The notes below the pieces were generated by a model. The model saw only the letters and a program-made list of their open reading frames with translations. It made no database searches and had not been told where the DNA came from. Position numbers and translations under genes: made by a program. Shown one piece after another: positions 1 to 9,416 of a DNA stretch of 64,000 nt; the stretch's first letter is position 1; each line of letters opens with the position of its first letter. Source of the stretch: Salinisphaera sp. T31B1. Its GTDB lineage: Bacteria > Pseudomonadota > Gammaproteobacteria > Nevskiales > Salinisphaeraceae. The stretch lies in contig NZ_APNH01000003.1 of NCBI RefSeq assembly GCF_040361275.1, forward strand, positions 124,001-188,000, written 5' to 3'.

Positions 1-153
1 CGCCGCCTCGAGCACCGTGAGCATGATATCGATACGTTCGTTCTTGACCCCGCCGGCGGGGGCGATCAAGGCGATGCGCTGGCCGGCCAGCGGGCGCAGC
101 ACCTCGGCCAGCCGTGCGAGCGGGGCGCTCAGTTCGTGGGTGTCAGAGGTCAT
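1..153 (-). CDS. LD-carboxypeptidase (LdcA/MccF-like), N-terminal fragment
   Basis: Only the first 51 codons lie inside the window; the gene continues past the left edge. Reading leftward from ATG at 153, the peptide contains QRIALIAPAGGVKNERID, which resembles the N-terminal strand and glycine-containing turn of muramoyltetrapeptide LD-carboxypeptidases (peptidase family S66), which trim the tetrapeptide of recycled murein in the cytoplasm. The ATG lies inside the last codons of the upstream ATPase gene, whose stop is at 143-145, so the two overlap by 11 bases and are probably co-transcribed. The catalytic Ser-Glu-His residues lie beyond the window, so the family call rests on the N-terminus only. 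Confidence 0.55.
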   Translation of the reverse strand, partial: MTSDTHELSAPLARLAEVLRPLAGQRIALIAPAGGVKNERIDIMLTVLEAA

Positions 154-3100
154 GCGTGTGTACCCGCGGGCCCAACCGTTCGGTAGCCATATCGCGCAGA
201 TGCTGGTGATGGGTGAAGAACAACACCTGGGTCTTTTCGGCGAGCCCCGCCAGCGCGTCGAGCCCGGCCATGGCGCGTTCGTCGTCGAAGTTGATGAACA
301 GATCGTCGGCCACCACGGGCAGCGGCGCGGCGCGTTCCAGATAATCCTCGATCGCGGCGATACGCAGGGCGAGATACAGCTGGTCGCGCGTGCCTTCGCT
401 CATGCCGATGGGGGCCACGCGTGAGCCGTCCGGCCGTACGCCGACGATCTGCAGTTCGTCGCGCTCGTCAAATTCACCCGTGAGCCGTTCGAAGGAGCCG
501 CCGGTGAGCTGGTTCATGAGCGCGGAGCCGCGCTCGATCAATGGGCGCTGCTTGTCCATTGCATAACGCTGGCCGGCCCATTTGAGCAGCAGCGCGGCGG
601 TGCCCACGCGCAGGTAGCGCTCGGCGGCGTCCTCCATATCGGCGAGCGCGGTCTGGCGCTCGGCCGCGGCGGTTACGGCGCGATCGTCGCCGCCGATGGC
701 TTCGAATTCCGTGCGGGCTTCGTTGCGGGCATCGCGGGCGGGGCCGAGTTCGGTTTCGAGATCGGCCAGCTGGTCGGCCAGCGCATCGATCTGTTCGCGC
801 AGGGAATCGAGATCGCTGGCTTCGACCGCTGCGATGAGGTCTGCCACCGGCTGGCCGTCGCCCTGTTCGGCCAGTGTTTCTGCCGTAGCGGCGTGTTCGG
901 AGGCCAGCGCCTGGCGGCGTTCGGCGCGGGCGATGACGGTTTCCAGCGACTCGGGGTCGGCCACGCCGGCCTGGCGGGCGAGTGCGTCGAGCTGGCGTTC
1001 GGCCCCTTCGCGCGTGGCCTCGTGTTCGGCGATGCGTTCGCGATGGGCGGCGCGGTCGGCTGTACGAGTTTCGAGGCGGTCGTATTGCGACTGGGCCTCG
1101 CGCAGCGCGGCGGTGAGGCGCTGTACGGTCTGTTCGGCCGCCTCGCCTTCGCGGGCCTCGCGGCCGGTGGCTTCCAGCACCTGGGCGAGCCGGTCCTCGA
1201 AGCGGGCCTGGCGGTCCTGCTTGTCGCTGCGTTCGGCGGCCAGGTCGCGGCTTTGTCGGGCGCGTTCGTGGCCGGCGTCCAGTACGTCGAGCGCGGCCCG
1301 GCCGGCGGCGGCATCGAGTTCCGCACCCAGCCCCAGTTCGGCCAGCGCGGCGGCCCAATCGTGCTGCCAGTCGTCCAGTGCTGTCCTGGCTTCGTCGTAG
1401 TCGGCCTGCAGCTTGTCTATCCGTCGCGCCTGTTCGCTGCGTTCGCGTTGTAGACGCTGGCGTTCGTCGCGGCGCCGGTTTTCGCGCTCGACGAGCTGGC
1501 GGGCGTGTTCGATCAGCTCGGCAAGCGAGGCCTCGGCGAGCTGGCTTTCGTTGACGCCGAGTGCGGTGATCTGCGGCGTGGCGCGTTGCCGATGCTCGGC
1601 GATACGCGCGGCCAGCTCGTCGCGGGCGGCTTCGGCGTCGATGCGCTCGGCGCGCTTCTCGAGCACCGCATCGCGGCGATCGAGCCAGTCGCGCATGGCG
1701 GCGGGTCCGGTGGGTTGCAGTTCCGTGGCCAGCCAGAGCGTGGCCCATTCGGTGCGCAGGCCGTCCAGCCGAGCCTTGGCTTCATCGCGCCGGGCCGTGG
1801 CCTGTTCGAGCGCCTGTTCGCGTTCGGCGACCTGGCGCTGGCGCCCGGCGTCGTCGGCGATCGCCTCGGCCCGCTCGAAGCGGGTATCAGCCAGGTCGTC
1901 GGCCTCGCGGCTGGTGCGCTCGAAGGCGTCGACCGGATGCTTCTCGGCCGTCTTGTCGAGCTTCGGCGTATCGGCCGTGTCGAACAGATCGGGCTCGCGC
2001 TGTTCGACATAGCGACGGCGCACGAGCTGCCATGCCGCATCGCGTTGTGCGCGCGTCTCGGCCAGGGCTTCGGCGCTGGGCAGCGCGTCGTCGGCGCGGC
2101 GCCGGGCGAGGGCGTCGCGGGCGCGTTCCACTTCGTCGGCCAGTTCGTCGGCGCGCTGCGCATGGCGCTTGTAGGCCTCGTCGGCCTCGGCGATTTCAGC
2201 CTCGAATTCATCGATCCGATCGCGGGCCGGCACATGCAGCGCGGCCAGCGTGTCGCTGTCGGAAACCGCCGGCTTGAGATGTGCCAGCCGCCGCTCGATA
2301 TCGCGATTCAACCGGTCGACATCGCTCTGGGCACTGCGCCGCTCGGTTTCGAGATCGCCTTCGCGGGTGGCCGCAGCCAGCCAGGCTTCCAGTGCATCGG
2401 TGTCGGCCGCCATGCCCAGCGCCTCGGCTTCGGCGGCCTGTTTGGCATCGGCCTCGCGCGCGGCGTCCAGATTGGCCGCGGCGTGGTCGACGCTCTGGCG
2501 GCGGGTGGCTTCGTCGGCGGCGAGATGGCGGGCCCGGGCGAGGGCGGCCGCGGTGGGCCATTCGGCGGTCTCATCCGCCCAGCCCAGTTCGGCACGATCC
2601 TGGGCGAGGGCATGGGCCAGCCGGGCTTGTTCATCGTCGATCTCGGCGATGCGCTCGCGATCGGCAGCGATCTGGCCGCGTTGTTCGGCCAGGCGCTCGA
2701 TCGCCTCGTTTGCCTCGCGCAACGCCGGGTCGTCGGTGAGCGATTCGATTTCGCTCTCGAGTCGCGCAATCTGGTCTTCGATGGAGGCGATCGCCGCGCG
2801 GGTGGATTCGATGCGCTCACGCGCGGCCTCGAACGTCGGGCGCGCGTCGGCGTCCAGCGCCGGGGTGTCGCCGAGTTCGGCCAGCTCGGCATCAATCTCG
2901 CGATAACGCCGCGCCGGCTGGGCCACGCGCCGAATGCGTTCGAGTTCGCGCCATTGATGATTGAGCGCGCGGCGGCGTTCGGCCAGTTCCTCGTAGCGGG
3001 CTTCGGCGGCCTCGAACGCCTCGCGCCGGCGCTGCCAGTCGCCGACCGTGACTTCGTGTTCGCGGATATCGGTATCCGCCGTCTTCAGCCGAGCCTCGGC

Positions 3101-3658
3101 CTGGTAGTAGCGCCGGTTCTGCGAAGGGTTGGGTGACCACAGGCCGTCGGCCTCCGCTACCAGCGCCTCGCGTTCGGCGAGCACGTCGGCCAGCCCGGAG
3201 CCGGCCGATAGCAGCGCCGTATCGGCGTTCGCATCCGCCGCGGCCAGCGTCTCGCCGCCTTCGCGCAGACCTTCGTGATCGAGGCTGAACATGCGGGTGA
3301 AAAACGCCCGGTCGGCGCCGGCGAGCTGGCGTTCGAGATCGCTTTCGAGCGCGTTTGCGGCCTGGCCTTCGGCGTCGAGCAGCGTGTTCTTGCGGCCTTT
3401 CTTGCGGATCGCCTCGATCTCGGTGTCGCCCGTTTCGATACGCGCGCCAATGCGCAGCGCGTTGTAGGCATGCACGAAGTTCAGCGGCGTCTGGGTGGGA
3501 AAGCCGAACAGGAAATCGCCGATCGCGTTGCGGGCGGTGGATTTACCGGCCTCGTTGGCGCCGAAGACGATATGCAGATCGGTTTCGCCGCGCGTGAAGG
3601 CCAGCCGCCGATCGGTGAAATGGCCGTAGGCGAGCAGATTGAGGTCCGCGAACCTCAC
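143..3658 (-). CDS. YhaN-like AAA ATPase (Rad50/SbcC-type SMC protein)
   Basis: A 1171-residue protein of the Rad50/SbcC/SMC type. Walker A GANEAGKST is at residues 33-41. Several hundred residues rich in E, A, R and Q follow, as expected for long antiparallel coiled coils, and the C-terminal lobe carries the signature-like GMSEGTRDQLYLALR and Walker B LPVVADDLFINFDD. No obvious CxxC zinc hook is seen in the middle, which fits the bacterial YhaN branch better than SbcC. The start is GTG at 3658, overlapping the stop of the upstream phosphoesterase gene (GTGA), which indicates translational coupling. The pair probably forms a DNA-end-processing nuclease complex. The family is clear; the exact cellular role is inferred. 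Confidence 0.88.
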   Translation of the reverse strand: MRFADLNLLAYGHFTDRRLAFTRGETDLHIVFGANEAGKSTARNAIGDFLFGFPTQTPLNFVHAYNALRIGARIETGDTEIEAIRKKGRKNTLLDAEGQAANALESDLERQLAGADRAFFTRMFSLDHEGLREGGETLAAADANADTALLSAGSGLADVLAEREALVAEADGLWSPNPSQNRRYYQAEARLKTADTDIREHEVTVGDWQRRREAFEAAEARYEELAERRRALNHQWRELERIRRVAQPARRYREIDAELAELGDTPALDADARPTFEAARERIESTRAAIASIEDQIARLESEIESLTDDPALREANEAIERLAEQRGQIAADRERIAEIDDEQARLAHALAQDRAELGWADETAEWPTAAALARARHLAADEATRRQSVDHAAANLDAAREADAKQAAEAEALGMAADTDALEAWLAAATREGDLETERRSAQSDVDRLNRDIERRLAHLKPAVSDSDTLAALHVPARDRIDEFEAEIAEADEAYKRHAQRADELADEVERARDALARRRADDALPSAEALAETRAQRDAAWQLVRRRYVEQREPDLFDTADTPKLDKTAEKHPVDAFERTSREADDLADTRFERAEAIADDAGRQRQVAEREQALEQATARRDEAKARLDGLRTEWATLWLATELQPTGPAAMRDWLDRRDAVLEKRAERIDAEAARDELAARIAEHRQRATPQITALGVNESQLAEASLAELIEHARQLVERENRRRDERQRLQRERSEQARRIDKLQADYDEARTALDDWQHDWAAALAELGLGAELDAAAGRAALDVLDAGHERARQSRDLAAERSDKQDRQARFEDRLAQVLEATGREAREGEAAEQTVQRLTAALREAQSQYDRLETRTADRAAHRERIAEHEATREGAERQLDALARQAGVADPESLETVIARAERRQALASEHAATAETLAEQGDGQPVADLIAAVEASDLDSLREQIDALADQLADLETELGPARDARNEARTEFEAIGGDDRAVTAAAERQTALADMEDAAERYLRVGTAALLLKWAGQRYAMDKQRPLIERGSALMNQLTGGSFERLTGEFDERDELQIVGVRPDGSRVAPIGMSEGTRDQLYLALRIAAIEDYLERAAPLPVVADDLFINFDDERAMAGLDALAGLAEKTQVLFFTHHQHLRDMATERLGPRVHTHDL

Positions 3659-4962
3659 GTCGCGCGCTCGTCGGCGGCCAGACGCGAGAGCAGATAATCG
3701 CCCGCGCCGTGGATCAGCGTGGCCGTATCGCCGTCGATGGCCGCGCGTAGCAGGGCGTCGTCGGCGTGTTCGCGAATCTCGTGCGGCAGGCGTTCGGCCA
3801 GTCGGCGGACGTCCTTCTCGATCATCTCGCGGATATAGGGATCGTCCACGGCATCGTCCAGCAGGCGCTGCAGCTCGCCGAGCGCATCCTGGCGTTCGCG
3901 GCGGGTGGCGGCATCGAGCTGCGGCGCTGTGGCCAGTTTGATCTTCTCGACATAGACCTGGGCGGTGCCCAGCCCGGCGGCGGCCGCGCGTGCTTCGGCG
4001 AGCAGGCGTTCCGGGGCAGCGGCGAGCTGGTCGTGCAGGGCGGTGGTGCCCGTGAGATGCAGCCGCACGGCAAGCAGCCGGCCTTCTACCGCGTCCGCGC
4101 CGGTTTCGATCGCCCGGCGCATGGCGGCGATCACATCGTTGAAATCGTCGGCGGCGGAGACGTTGATCGACGTCTCCGCCCAACGGGCGACATCGCAATG
4201 AATCGGCCGCAGCGCGGCGACGCGCCCGTCTTCCACGATCACTTCATAGGCACTCTTGGCCCCGGTCTCGCGGATCGAGCGGCCCTGGAGGTTGCCGGAA
4301 AACACCACATGCGGGTGCTCGGCCAGCACCTCGGCGCCGTGGACATGGCCGAGCGCCCAGTAGTCGTAACCCTTGGCGGTGAGCTCGTCGAGCGAGCAGG
4401 GCGCATAGTTGGCATGCCCGCCGCGACCGCCCAGGCCGGTATGCAGCACGCCGATATTGAACACGCCGGCCACCGGCGCCGGGTAGCCGGGCACCAGATT
4501 GTCGGTCACCGCGCGTTCGGCATAGCTCATGCCGTGCAGGGCCACGTCGAGGTGTTCGATGGTCTTTGTTTCGGCCGCCTCAGGCGAGAACACGTGCACG
4601 TTGCCGGGCAGCGACAGGCTGCGTGTCATCTGGTTCTGGGCGTCGTGGTTGCCGTGGATCAGATAGACGGGGATCGATTCGCCGGCCAGCCGGTGCATCT
4701 GGCGCACGAAGAACACGCCGGTCTGATAATCGCGCCAGTCGCCGTCGTAGACATCGCCCGCGATGACGACGAAATCCACCGCGCGCTCGATGGCCGCATC
4801 CACCAGTGCGGTGAGTGCTTCGCGCGTGGCCAGCCGCAGCCGTTCGGCCACGCCGGGCACGTCATCCGACAGACCGCGCATGGGGCTGTCGAGATGAATA
4901 TCGGCGGTATGGATGAAGCGAAACGAGCGCAAGGACGAGCCGAGCCGGCGAACTGTGCGCAC
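3655..4962 (-). CDS. SbcD/YhaO-like metallophosphoesterase (DNA repair exonuclease)
   Basis: A 435-residue calcineurin-like phosphoesterase. The two-metal motifs appear in order: HTADIHLD (D21, H23), a GD motif in VIAGDVYDGD, HGNHD and GHVHG. This is the arrangement of SbcD/Mre11/YhaO nucleases that pair with Rad50-like ATPases. The following gene encodes such an ATPase and overlaps it by four bases. The C-terminal half is less conserved and probably contacts the ATPase. The start is taken as GTG 4962, but a TTG a few codons downstream, closer to the first beta strand, cannot be excluded. Nuclease polarity and physiological substrate cannot be read from sequence. Confidence 0.87.
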   Translation of the reverse strand: MRTVRRLGSSLRSFRFIHTADIHLDSPMRGLSDDVPGVAERLRLATREALTALVDAAIERAVDFVVIAGDVYDGDWRDYQTGVFFVRQMHRLAGESIPVYLIHGNHDAQNQMTRSLSLPGNVHVFSPEAAETKTIEHLDVALHGMSYAERAVTDNLVPGYPAPVAGVFNIGVLHTGLGGRGGHANYAPCSLDELTAKGYDYWALGHVHGAEVLAEHPHVVFSGNLQGRSIRETGAKSAYEVIVEDGRVAALRPIHCDVARWAETSINVSAADDFNDVIAAMRRAIETGADAVEGRLLAVRLHLTGTTALHDQLAAAPERLLAEARAAAAGLGTAQVYVEKIKLATAPQLDAATRRERQDALGELQRLLDDAVDDPYIREMIEKDVRRLAERLPHEIREHADDALLRAAIDGDTATLIHGAGDYLLSRLAADERAT

Positions 4963-5037
4963 ATCTTAGCCTCGCGGATCGGCTGGACCCAACGCCGGGT
5001 CTCGCATCCGCGGCGCGGCTCGGGCAGAGTCGCGTTC

Positions 5038-6150
5038 ATGTCGATTTCTGTTCGTATGCGTGCCGCGCGCACGGTGGTGGTTCTGAGCGCGCTGTGGCTG
5101 GCGGGCTGCGCGACGCTGCGTACGCCCGAGGTGCCGCGTCGCCCGGCCGACGAGGTGCGTGCCGAGCTGGTCTCGCTGATGCCGGCCAGCGTGGCCGATC
5201 GCGCCGGCTGGGCCGCGGATATCGAAACCGCGTTCGCCGCCCAGAACATCGAGGCGTCGACGCCCAACCTGTGCGCGACGCTGGCCGTGATCGCACAGGA
5301 ATCCAGCTATCGGGCCGACCCGGTGGTGCCGGGTTTGCCGCGTATCGCCCGGGGCGAGATCGAGCGCCGGGCGCGTGCGGCGCATATTCCCGACTTCCTG
5401 CTCGACAAGGCGCTGGGGCTGGAATCCTCCGACGGCCGGACCTACGACGAACGCCTGGACACCGTACGCACGGAGCATGACCTGAGCGATCTGTTCGAGG
5501 ATTTCATCGACCGCGTGCCGCTGGGCAGTACGCTCTTCGGCGGTTTCAATCCGGTGCATACCGGCGGGCCCATGCAGGTGGCGATCGATTTCGCCGAGCA
5601 GCACGGCGAGGATTATCCCTACGACGATGCGCAATCCGTGCGCGAGGAAGTATTCAGCCGCCGTGGCGGGCTGTATTTCGGTATTGCCCATCTACTCGGT
5701 TACGAAGTGGACTATCCGAGCCCGCTGTATCGCTTTGCCGACTACAACGCGGGTTGGTACGCCAGCCGCAACGCAGCCTTCCAGCGCGCGGTGAGCCAGC
5801 TCAGCGGCACCGATCTGGCGCTCGACGGCGATCTGATCGCCTACGGCGCGTTCTCGATCAGCAATACCGAACGCGCGACCAAATCGCTGCGGGATCGCCT
5901 GGATATGGACGAAGGCCCGATCCGGCGCGATCTCACCGAGGGCCACGGCCCGGACTTCGATCGCACGCGGTTATACAAGCGGGTTTACGCCCTGGCCGAT
6001 GAAGCGGCCGGCGCGCCGGTCGAGCGCGTGATTCTGCCTGGCATCGAACTGGAGAGCCCGAAGATCACGCGCAACCTCACCACCGCCTGGTTTGCCCAAC
6101 GGGTGTATGCGCGCTGGCAGGCCTGCATGCAGCGCGCCGCACCGCGTTGA
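5038..6150 (+). CDS. DUF1615-like lipoprotein
   Basis: A 370-residue predicted lipoprotein starting at ATG 5038. A hydrophobic signal ends in the lipobox LAGC with the lipidated Cys at about residue 23. The body contains an early AQESSY motif, reminiscent of the catalytic Glu and following Ser of lytic transglycosylases, then GGPMQVAID and a YFGIAHLLGY stretch. These fit the DUF1615 lipoproteins, which are thought to be transglycosylase-fold. It would act on the periplasmic face of an envelope membrane, possibly on murein. It diverges from the phosphoesterase gene and converges with the alkylsulfatase gene. Family membership is recalled from motif layout and enzymatic activity is unproven. 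Confidence 0.7.
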   Translation: MSISVRMRAARTVVVLSALWLAGCATLRTPEVPRRPADEVRAELVSLMPASVADRAGWAADIETAFAAQNIEASTPNLCATLAVIAQESSYRADPVVPGLPRIARGEIERRARAAHIPDFLLDKALGLESSDGRTYDERLDTVRTEHDLSDLFEDFIDRVPLGSTLFGGFNPVHTGGPMQVAIDFAEQHGEDYPYDDAQSVREEVFSRRGGLYFGIAHLLGYEVDYPSPLYRFADYNAGWYASRNAAFQRAVSQLSGTDLALDGDLIAYGAFSISNTERATKSLRDRLDMDEGPIRRDLTEGHGPDFDRTRLYKRVYALADEAAGAPVERVILPGIELESPKITRNLTTAWFAQRVYARWQACMQRAAPR

Positions 6151-6192
6151 TCGAGTGCGGGCGACCGCGGCTGGCTGCCGGTTGAACAAGGA

Positions 6193-6225
6193 ACGCCGCC
6201 GCGGCGAGAAAAACCGCGGCGGCGT
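6193..6225. terminator. 12-bp GC hairpin between convergent genes
   Basis: ACGCCGCCGCGG at 6193-6204 is perfectly complementary to CCGCGGCGGCGT at 6214-6225, with a nine-base A-rich loop. It lies in the 90-base gap between two convergent genes. There is no run of T on either side, so it is either a bidirectional RNA-stabilising or pausing hairpin or an atypical terminator. Confidence 0.45.
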
Positions 6226-6240
6226 GTCGGGCGGGCGTGG

Positions 6241-8223
6241 CTAGGGCGTGACGATGGCGAAGTCGCGATCGGGCGCCTGCAGCAGCGAGAAGAAGCGGCC
6301 GAGACTGGCGCGGTCGCCGTCGACCTTGAGCTGCTTCGGTGACAGCTTGCCGCCGATCAGTGCGAGCAGCGCCGGGTGGGTGAGATGCACGGTGGCGTTC
6401 GCATCGTCGGCGAGCGGGCGTTTCCAGTGGTGGAGCACGCCGTTCTCGATGGTCAGTACGTGATTCTCGCCGAGGTCCTTGAAGTCGAAGTTGATGGTGA
6501 GATCGCTCTTTGCGGCCTCGGGGCCGTTCAGCCGCGCGGCCATGGCATCGAAGAAGCGCTCGATCGGCACCTGGCGCAGCAAGCCGATGCCGCGCGACAT
6601 ATCCAGTGAGGTGCCCTGGGCGCCGTCGCGCAGTTCCTTGGCACCGGTGAGATAGACGTCACGCCACGGCCCGGATTGGGCGCGATAGCCGAGCTGGTCG
6701 TAGGTCTTGGCCAGAAGCGCTTTGGCGGCGTCGTTGTCCGGCTCGGCGAAGACCACCTGATTGAGCACCTCGGCGGTCCAGCGATACTCGCCCGCGTCGT
6801 AGGATTGCTGTGCCTTGTCGACGACGGCGTCTGCGCCGCCCATGAATTCCACGTACTTCTTCGCCGCTTCGGTCGGCGGCAGCGGGTCGAGATTGGCCGG
6901 GTTACCGTCGAACCAGCCGAAGTACCACTGGTAGACCGCTTTTGAATCGTGGCTGACCGTGCCGTAGTAGCCGCGGTTGTGGAACGGTTTGGCCAGGGAT
7001 TCGGGCAGGGTGAGCTGTTCGGCGATCTCGCGCGGCGTATAGCCGGCGTTGGCCATGCGCAGCGTCTGGTCGTGGATGTACTTGTAGGTGTCGCGCTGGA
7101 TCTTGAGATAGTTCACGATCGTGTCGTGGCCCCAGACCGGCCAGTGGTGGCTGTTGAACACCACCTCGGCCCGGTTGCCGTAAAGCTGTAGCGCCTCGTC
7201 GATATAGTCGCTCCACTTGAGCGCATCGCGCACCTTCGCGCCGCGCAGGGTATAGATGTTGTGCAGCGTGTGGCTGACGATTTCCGCGCCGCAGAAGGCC
7301 TTGACCTGGGGCAGATAGAAGGTCAGCTCGGCGGGCGCTTCGGATTCGGGCGCGTACTGGAAGTCGAACTCGAGGCCGTCGACGGTCAGCGTCTGGCCGG
7401 TGTGGTCGATGATGTCCGTGGGCGCGAGAATACTGAAATGACCCTTGGACGGCGCCTTGCCGAGCCCGGAATCCACATGCCCGCGCGGGCCGCGCGCCAG
7501 CGCGCCGCCGTACATATAGGTCGCACGCCGGCCCATCGCCGGCCCGGCCAGCAGGTTTTCGCTGGTCGATTCGGCCATGAACCCCTTGGGCGCGATGATG
7601 CGCACGTTGTCGCGTTTGGCCTGCTCCGCAGTGAGCACGCCCTCGATACCGCCGAAATGGTCGATATGGCTATGGGTGAAGATGACGGCGACGATCGGCT
7701 TGTCGCCCAGGATGTGGGCCTTGGCCATGCGCCAGCCCGCGGCGGCCGTTTCGGCGGTGGTCAGCGGGTCGACCACGATCCAGCCGCTGTCGCCCTCGAT
7801 CAGGGACATGTTCGACAGGTCGTAGCCGCGTAGCTGGTAGACGCGGTCGGTGACCTTGTACAGGCCATGCAGGTCGTTGAGCTTGGCCTGGCGCCAGAGG
7901 CTCGGGTTGACGGTATCCGGGGCGTCGCCTTCGATGAAGTCGTAGGCGGTCATGTCCCAGACCGTATGGCCGTCCGAGTCGGCGATCACGAGGTTCGGAT
8001 CGCGTGCGATCAGGCCGCGCTCGGCATCCTTGAAGTCGGCCCGGTCGTCGTCGGCCAGGCTCTTGGCAACCGCGGCGTTGGCCTGGCGGGTCGTCGCAGT
8101 CGCTGCGACCTGCCCTGCGCCGTCCTCGGGTTCAGCCTGGGTGGCGGGTTGGGCGCGCGCCAGTGGCAGGCCGCCGCTCAGCGCCAGTGCCGCGATTACG
8201 GCGACGGTGTATCCGGTTTTCAT
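6241..8223 (-). CDS. Secreted alkylsulfatase (SdsA1/Pisa1-like)
   Basis: A 660-residue class III (metallo-beta-lactamase fold) alkylsulfatase, which hydrolyses the sulfate ester of alkyl sulfates such as SDS. An N-terminal signal peptide of about 24 residues (ending ARAQ) predicts periplasmic or secreted location. The two-zinc motif THSHIDHFGG is at residues 183-192, further conserved segments are EIVSHTLHNIYTLRG and NSHHWPVWG, and the last ~120 residues resemble an SCP2-type sterol-carrier domain, as in Pseudomonas SdsA1. Length matches the family. The start ATG 8223 is preceded by AAGGAG. An AraC-type regulator is transcribed divergently 180 bases away and is the obvious candidate regulator. 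Whether the preferred substrate is a primary or secondary alkyl sulfate is not readable. Confidence 0.92.
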   Translation of the reverse strand: MKTGYTVAVIAALALSGGLPLARAQPATQAEPEDGAGQVAATATTRQANAAVAKSLADDDRADFKDAERGLIARDPNLVIADSDGHTVWDMTAYDFIEGDAPDTVNPSLWRQAKLNDLHGLYKVTDRVYQLRGYDLSNMSLIEGDSGWIVVDPLTTAETAAAGWRMAKAHILGDKPIVAVIFTHSHIDHFGGIEGVLTAEQAKRDNVRIIAPKGFMAESTSENLLAGPAMGRRATYMYGGALARGPRGHVDSGLGKAPSKGHFSILAPTDIIDHTGQTLTVDGLEFDFQYAPESEAPAELTFYLPQVKAFCGAEIVSHTLHNIYTLRGAKVRDALKWSDYIDEALQLYGNRAEVVFNSHHWPVWGHDTIVNYLKIQRDTYKYIHDQTLRMANAGYTPREIAEQLTLPESLAKPFHNRGYYGTVSHDSKAVYQWYFGWFDGNPANLDPLPPTEAAKKYVEFMGGADAVVDKAQQSYDAGEYRWTAEVLNQVVFAEPDNDAAKALLAKTYDQLGYRAQSGPWRDVYLTGAKELRDGAQGTSLDMSRGIGLLRQVPIERFFDAMAARLNGPEAAKSDLTINFDFKDLGENHVLTIENGVLHHWKRPLADDANATVHLTHPALLALIGGKLSPKQLKVDGDRASLGRFFSLLQAPDRDFAIVTP

Positions 8224-8336
8224 GGCGGTCTCCTTGTGGCGCGCCGGTCACCGTTCTCGTGTCGGCCGGGGCGCTGCAGCGCGTGTGACTCTGTGCTCAG
8301 AAATAACGATCCTCGCGCGGGAGGGAGCGGCGCGTA

Positions 8337-8364
8337 TTGACAGCGCATGCCAAATTTTTAACTT
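8337..8364 (+). promoter_or_regulatory. Candidate sigma-70 promoter for the AraC gene
   Basis: A perfect -35 box TTGACA (8337-8342) is followed after 16 bases by TAACTT (8359-8364), a poor -10 in a locally AT-rich stretch. It would start transcription about 35 bases before the chosen ATG 8406. The -35 is convincing and the -10 is weak. Confidence 0.35.
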
Positions 8365-8405
8365 TTGGTGACAGCGCCGTGCCGGCGCGCCTGAAGAGCA
8401 ATTCG

Positions 8406-9416
8406 ATGACGAGCCTGGTGCGTAACAGCGCGTTGGACGGTTTCGGCGCATTCGTACGACAACTCGGCGGCGAGCCCGAGCTGCTGCTTGCCCGATGCGA
8501 TATTCCGCCGGATATCGAGTCGCGACAGGATGCGTTCCTGTCGTACCGTTCCTTGATCCAACTGTTGGAAGAGTGCGCCGACCGTTTGTCCTGCCCGGAT
8601 TTCGGCATGCGCCTGGCCGGCACACAGGGCATCGGTATCCTCGGGCCGCTCGCTGTGGTGATCCGCCATTCGAGTACCGTCGCAGAGGCGATCGACCAGG
8701 CCGCCAGATATCTGCACGTGTTCAATCCGGGCCAGCGCGTGACGGCGCGCCGGGTGGGCAGCGCGCTCTGTCTGCGCTTCGAGATACTGCTCGAGCATCT
8801 GGCCTGTCCGCGGCAGGCCAACGAGCGCGCGCTGGTGTTTTTGAAACGGCTGACGGAACTGGGCGGCAACGCGCCGCTGCCCACCCGCATACTCTTCGCA
8901 CAGAGCCGACTCGCACCGATGCCTGCCTACAAGCGATTCTTCGGTGACACGAGTCTTTGCTTCGAGCAACCCGTGTGTGGTCTCGACATCGAGGCCCGCG
9001 CGATGCAGGCATCGCTGCGCCGTTCGGACCGGCATATCCGCTCCATGGCGATTGCGTTTCTCGAGCACAGTGATTGTGCCCGCGATCGGCCGATAACCGC
9101 CCGTGTCCGTGAGATCGTGCGCCGGTTGCTGCCGACCGGTCAGCTTGGGATCGACCTCGTCGCAGAATCACTCCATCTACAGCGTCGCACGCTGCAGCGG
9201 CGGCTGGACGGCGAAGACACGACCTTCGCCGTCGTGCTGGACGGCGTGCGCCGAGAGTTGGCCATCCGTTACCTCTCAGAGCACGATATGCCGTTCAGCC
9301 AGGTCGCGTCGTTGCTCGGTTATACCGAGCAGAGCGCCTTGAATCGCGCCTGCCAGCGCTGGTTCGAGACTACGCCGAGCCAGTACAGACGGCGTACGGT
9401 GAAGATGGATCATTGA
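8406..9416 (+). CDS. AraC-family transcriptional regulator
   Basis: A 336-residue regulator with an N-terminal Arabinose_bd_2-type ligand domain (roughly residues 10-190, containing DFGMRLAGTQGIGILGP) and a C-terminal double helix-turn-helix (about 230-330, with VAESLHLQRRTLQRRL and the second helix pair around SQVASLLGYTEQSALNRACQRW). ATG 8406 is chosen because AAGAG lies about nine bases upstream; an in-frame upstream extension from 8337 coincides with the promoter-like TTGACA and is unlikely to be translated. It is divergent from the alkylsulfatase gene, which suggests it controls that gene in response to a hydrophobic or sulfated substrate. Ligand unknown. Confidence 0.88.
   Translation: MTSLVRNSALDGFGAFVRQLGGEPELLLARCDIPPDIESRQDAFLSYRSLIQLLEECADRLSCPDFGMRLAGTQGIGILGPLAVVIRHSSTVAEAIDQAARYLHVFNPGQRVTARRVGSALCLRFEILLEHLACPRQANERALVFLKRLTELGGNAPLPTRILFAQSRLAPMPAYKRFFGDTSLCFEQPVCGLDIEARAMQASLRRSDRHIRSMAIAFLEHSDCARDRPITARVREIVRRLLPTGQLGIDLVAESLHLQRRTLQRRLDGEDTTFAVVLDGVRRELAIRYLSEHDMPFSQVASLLGYTEQSALNRACQRWFETTPSQYRRRTVKMDH

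Noticed and set aside
1505-3136. 543-codon plus-strand frame opposite the YhaN-like ATPase
   Set aside because: Low-complexity Gly/Val/Leu-rich translation antisense to coiled-coil codons; no ribosome site or motif.
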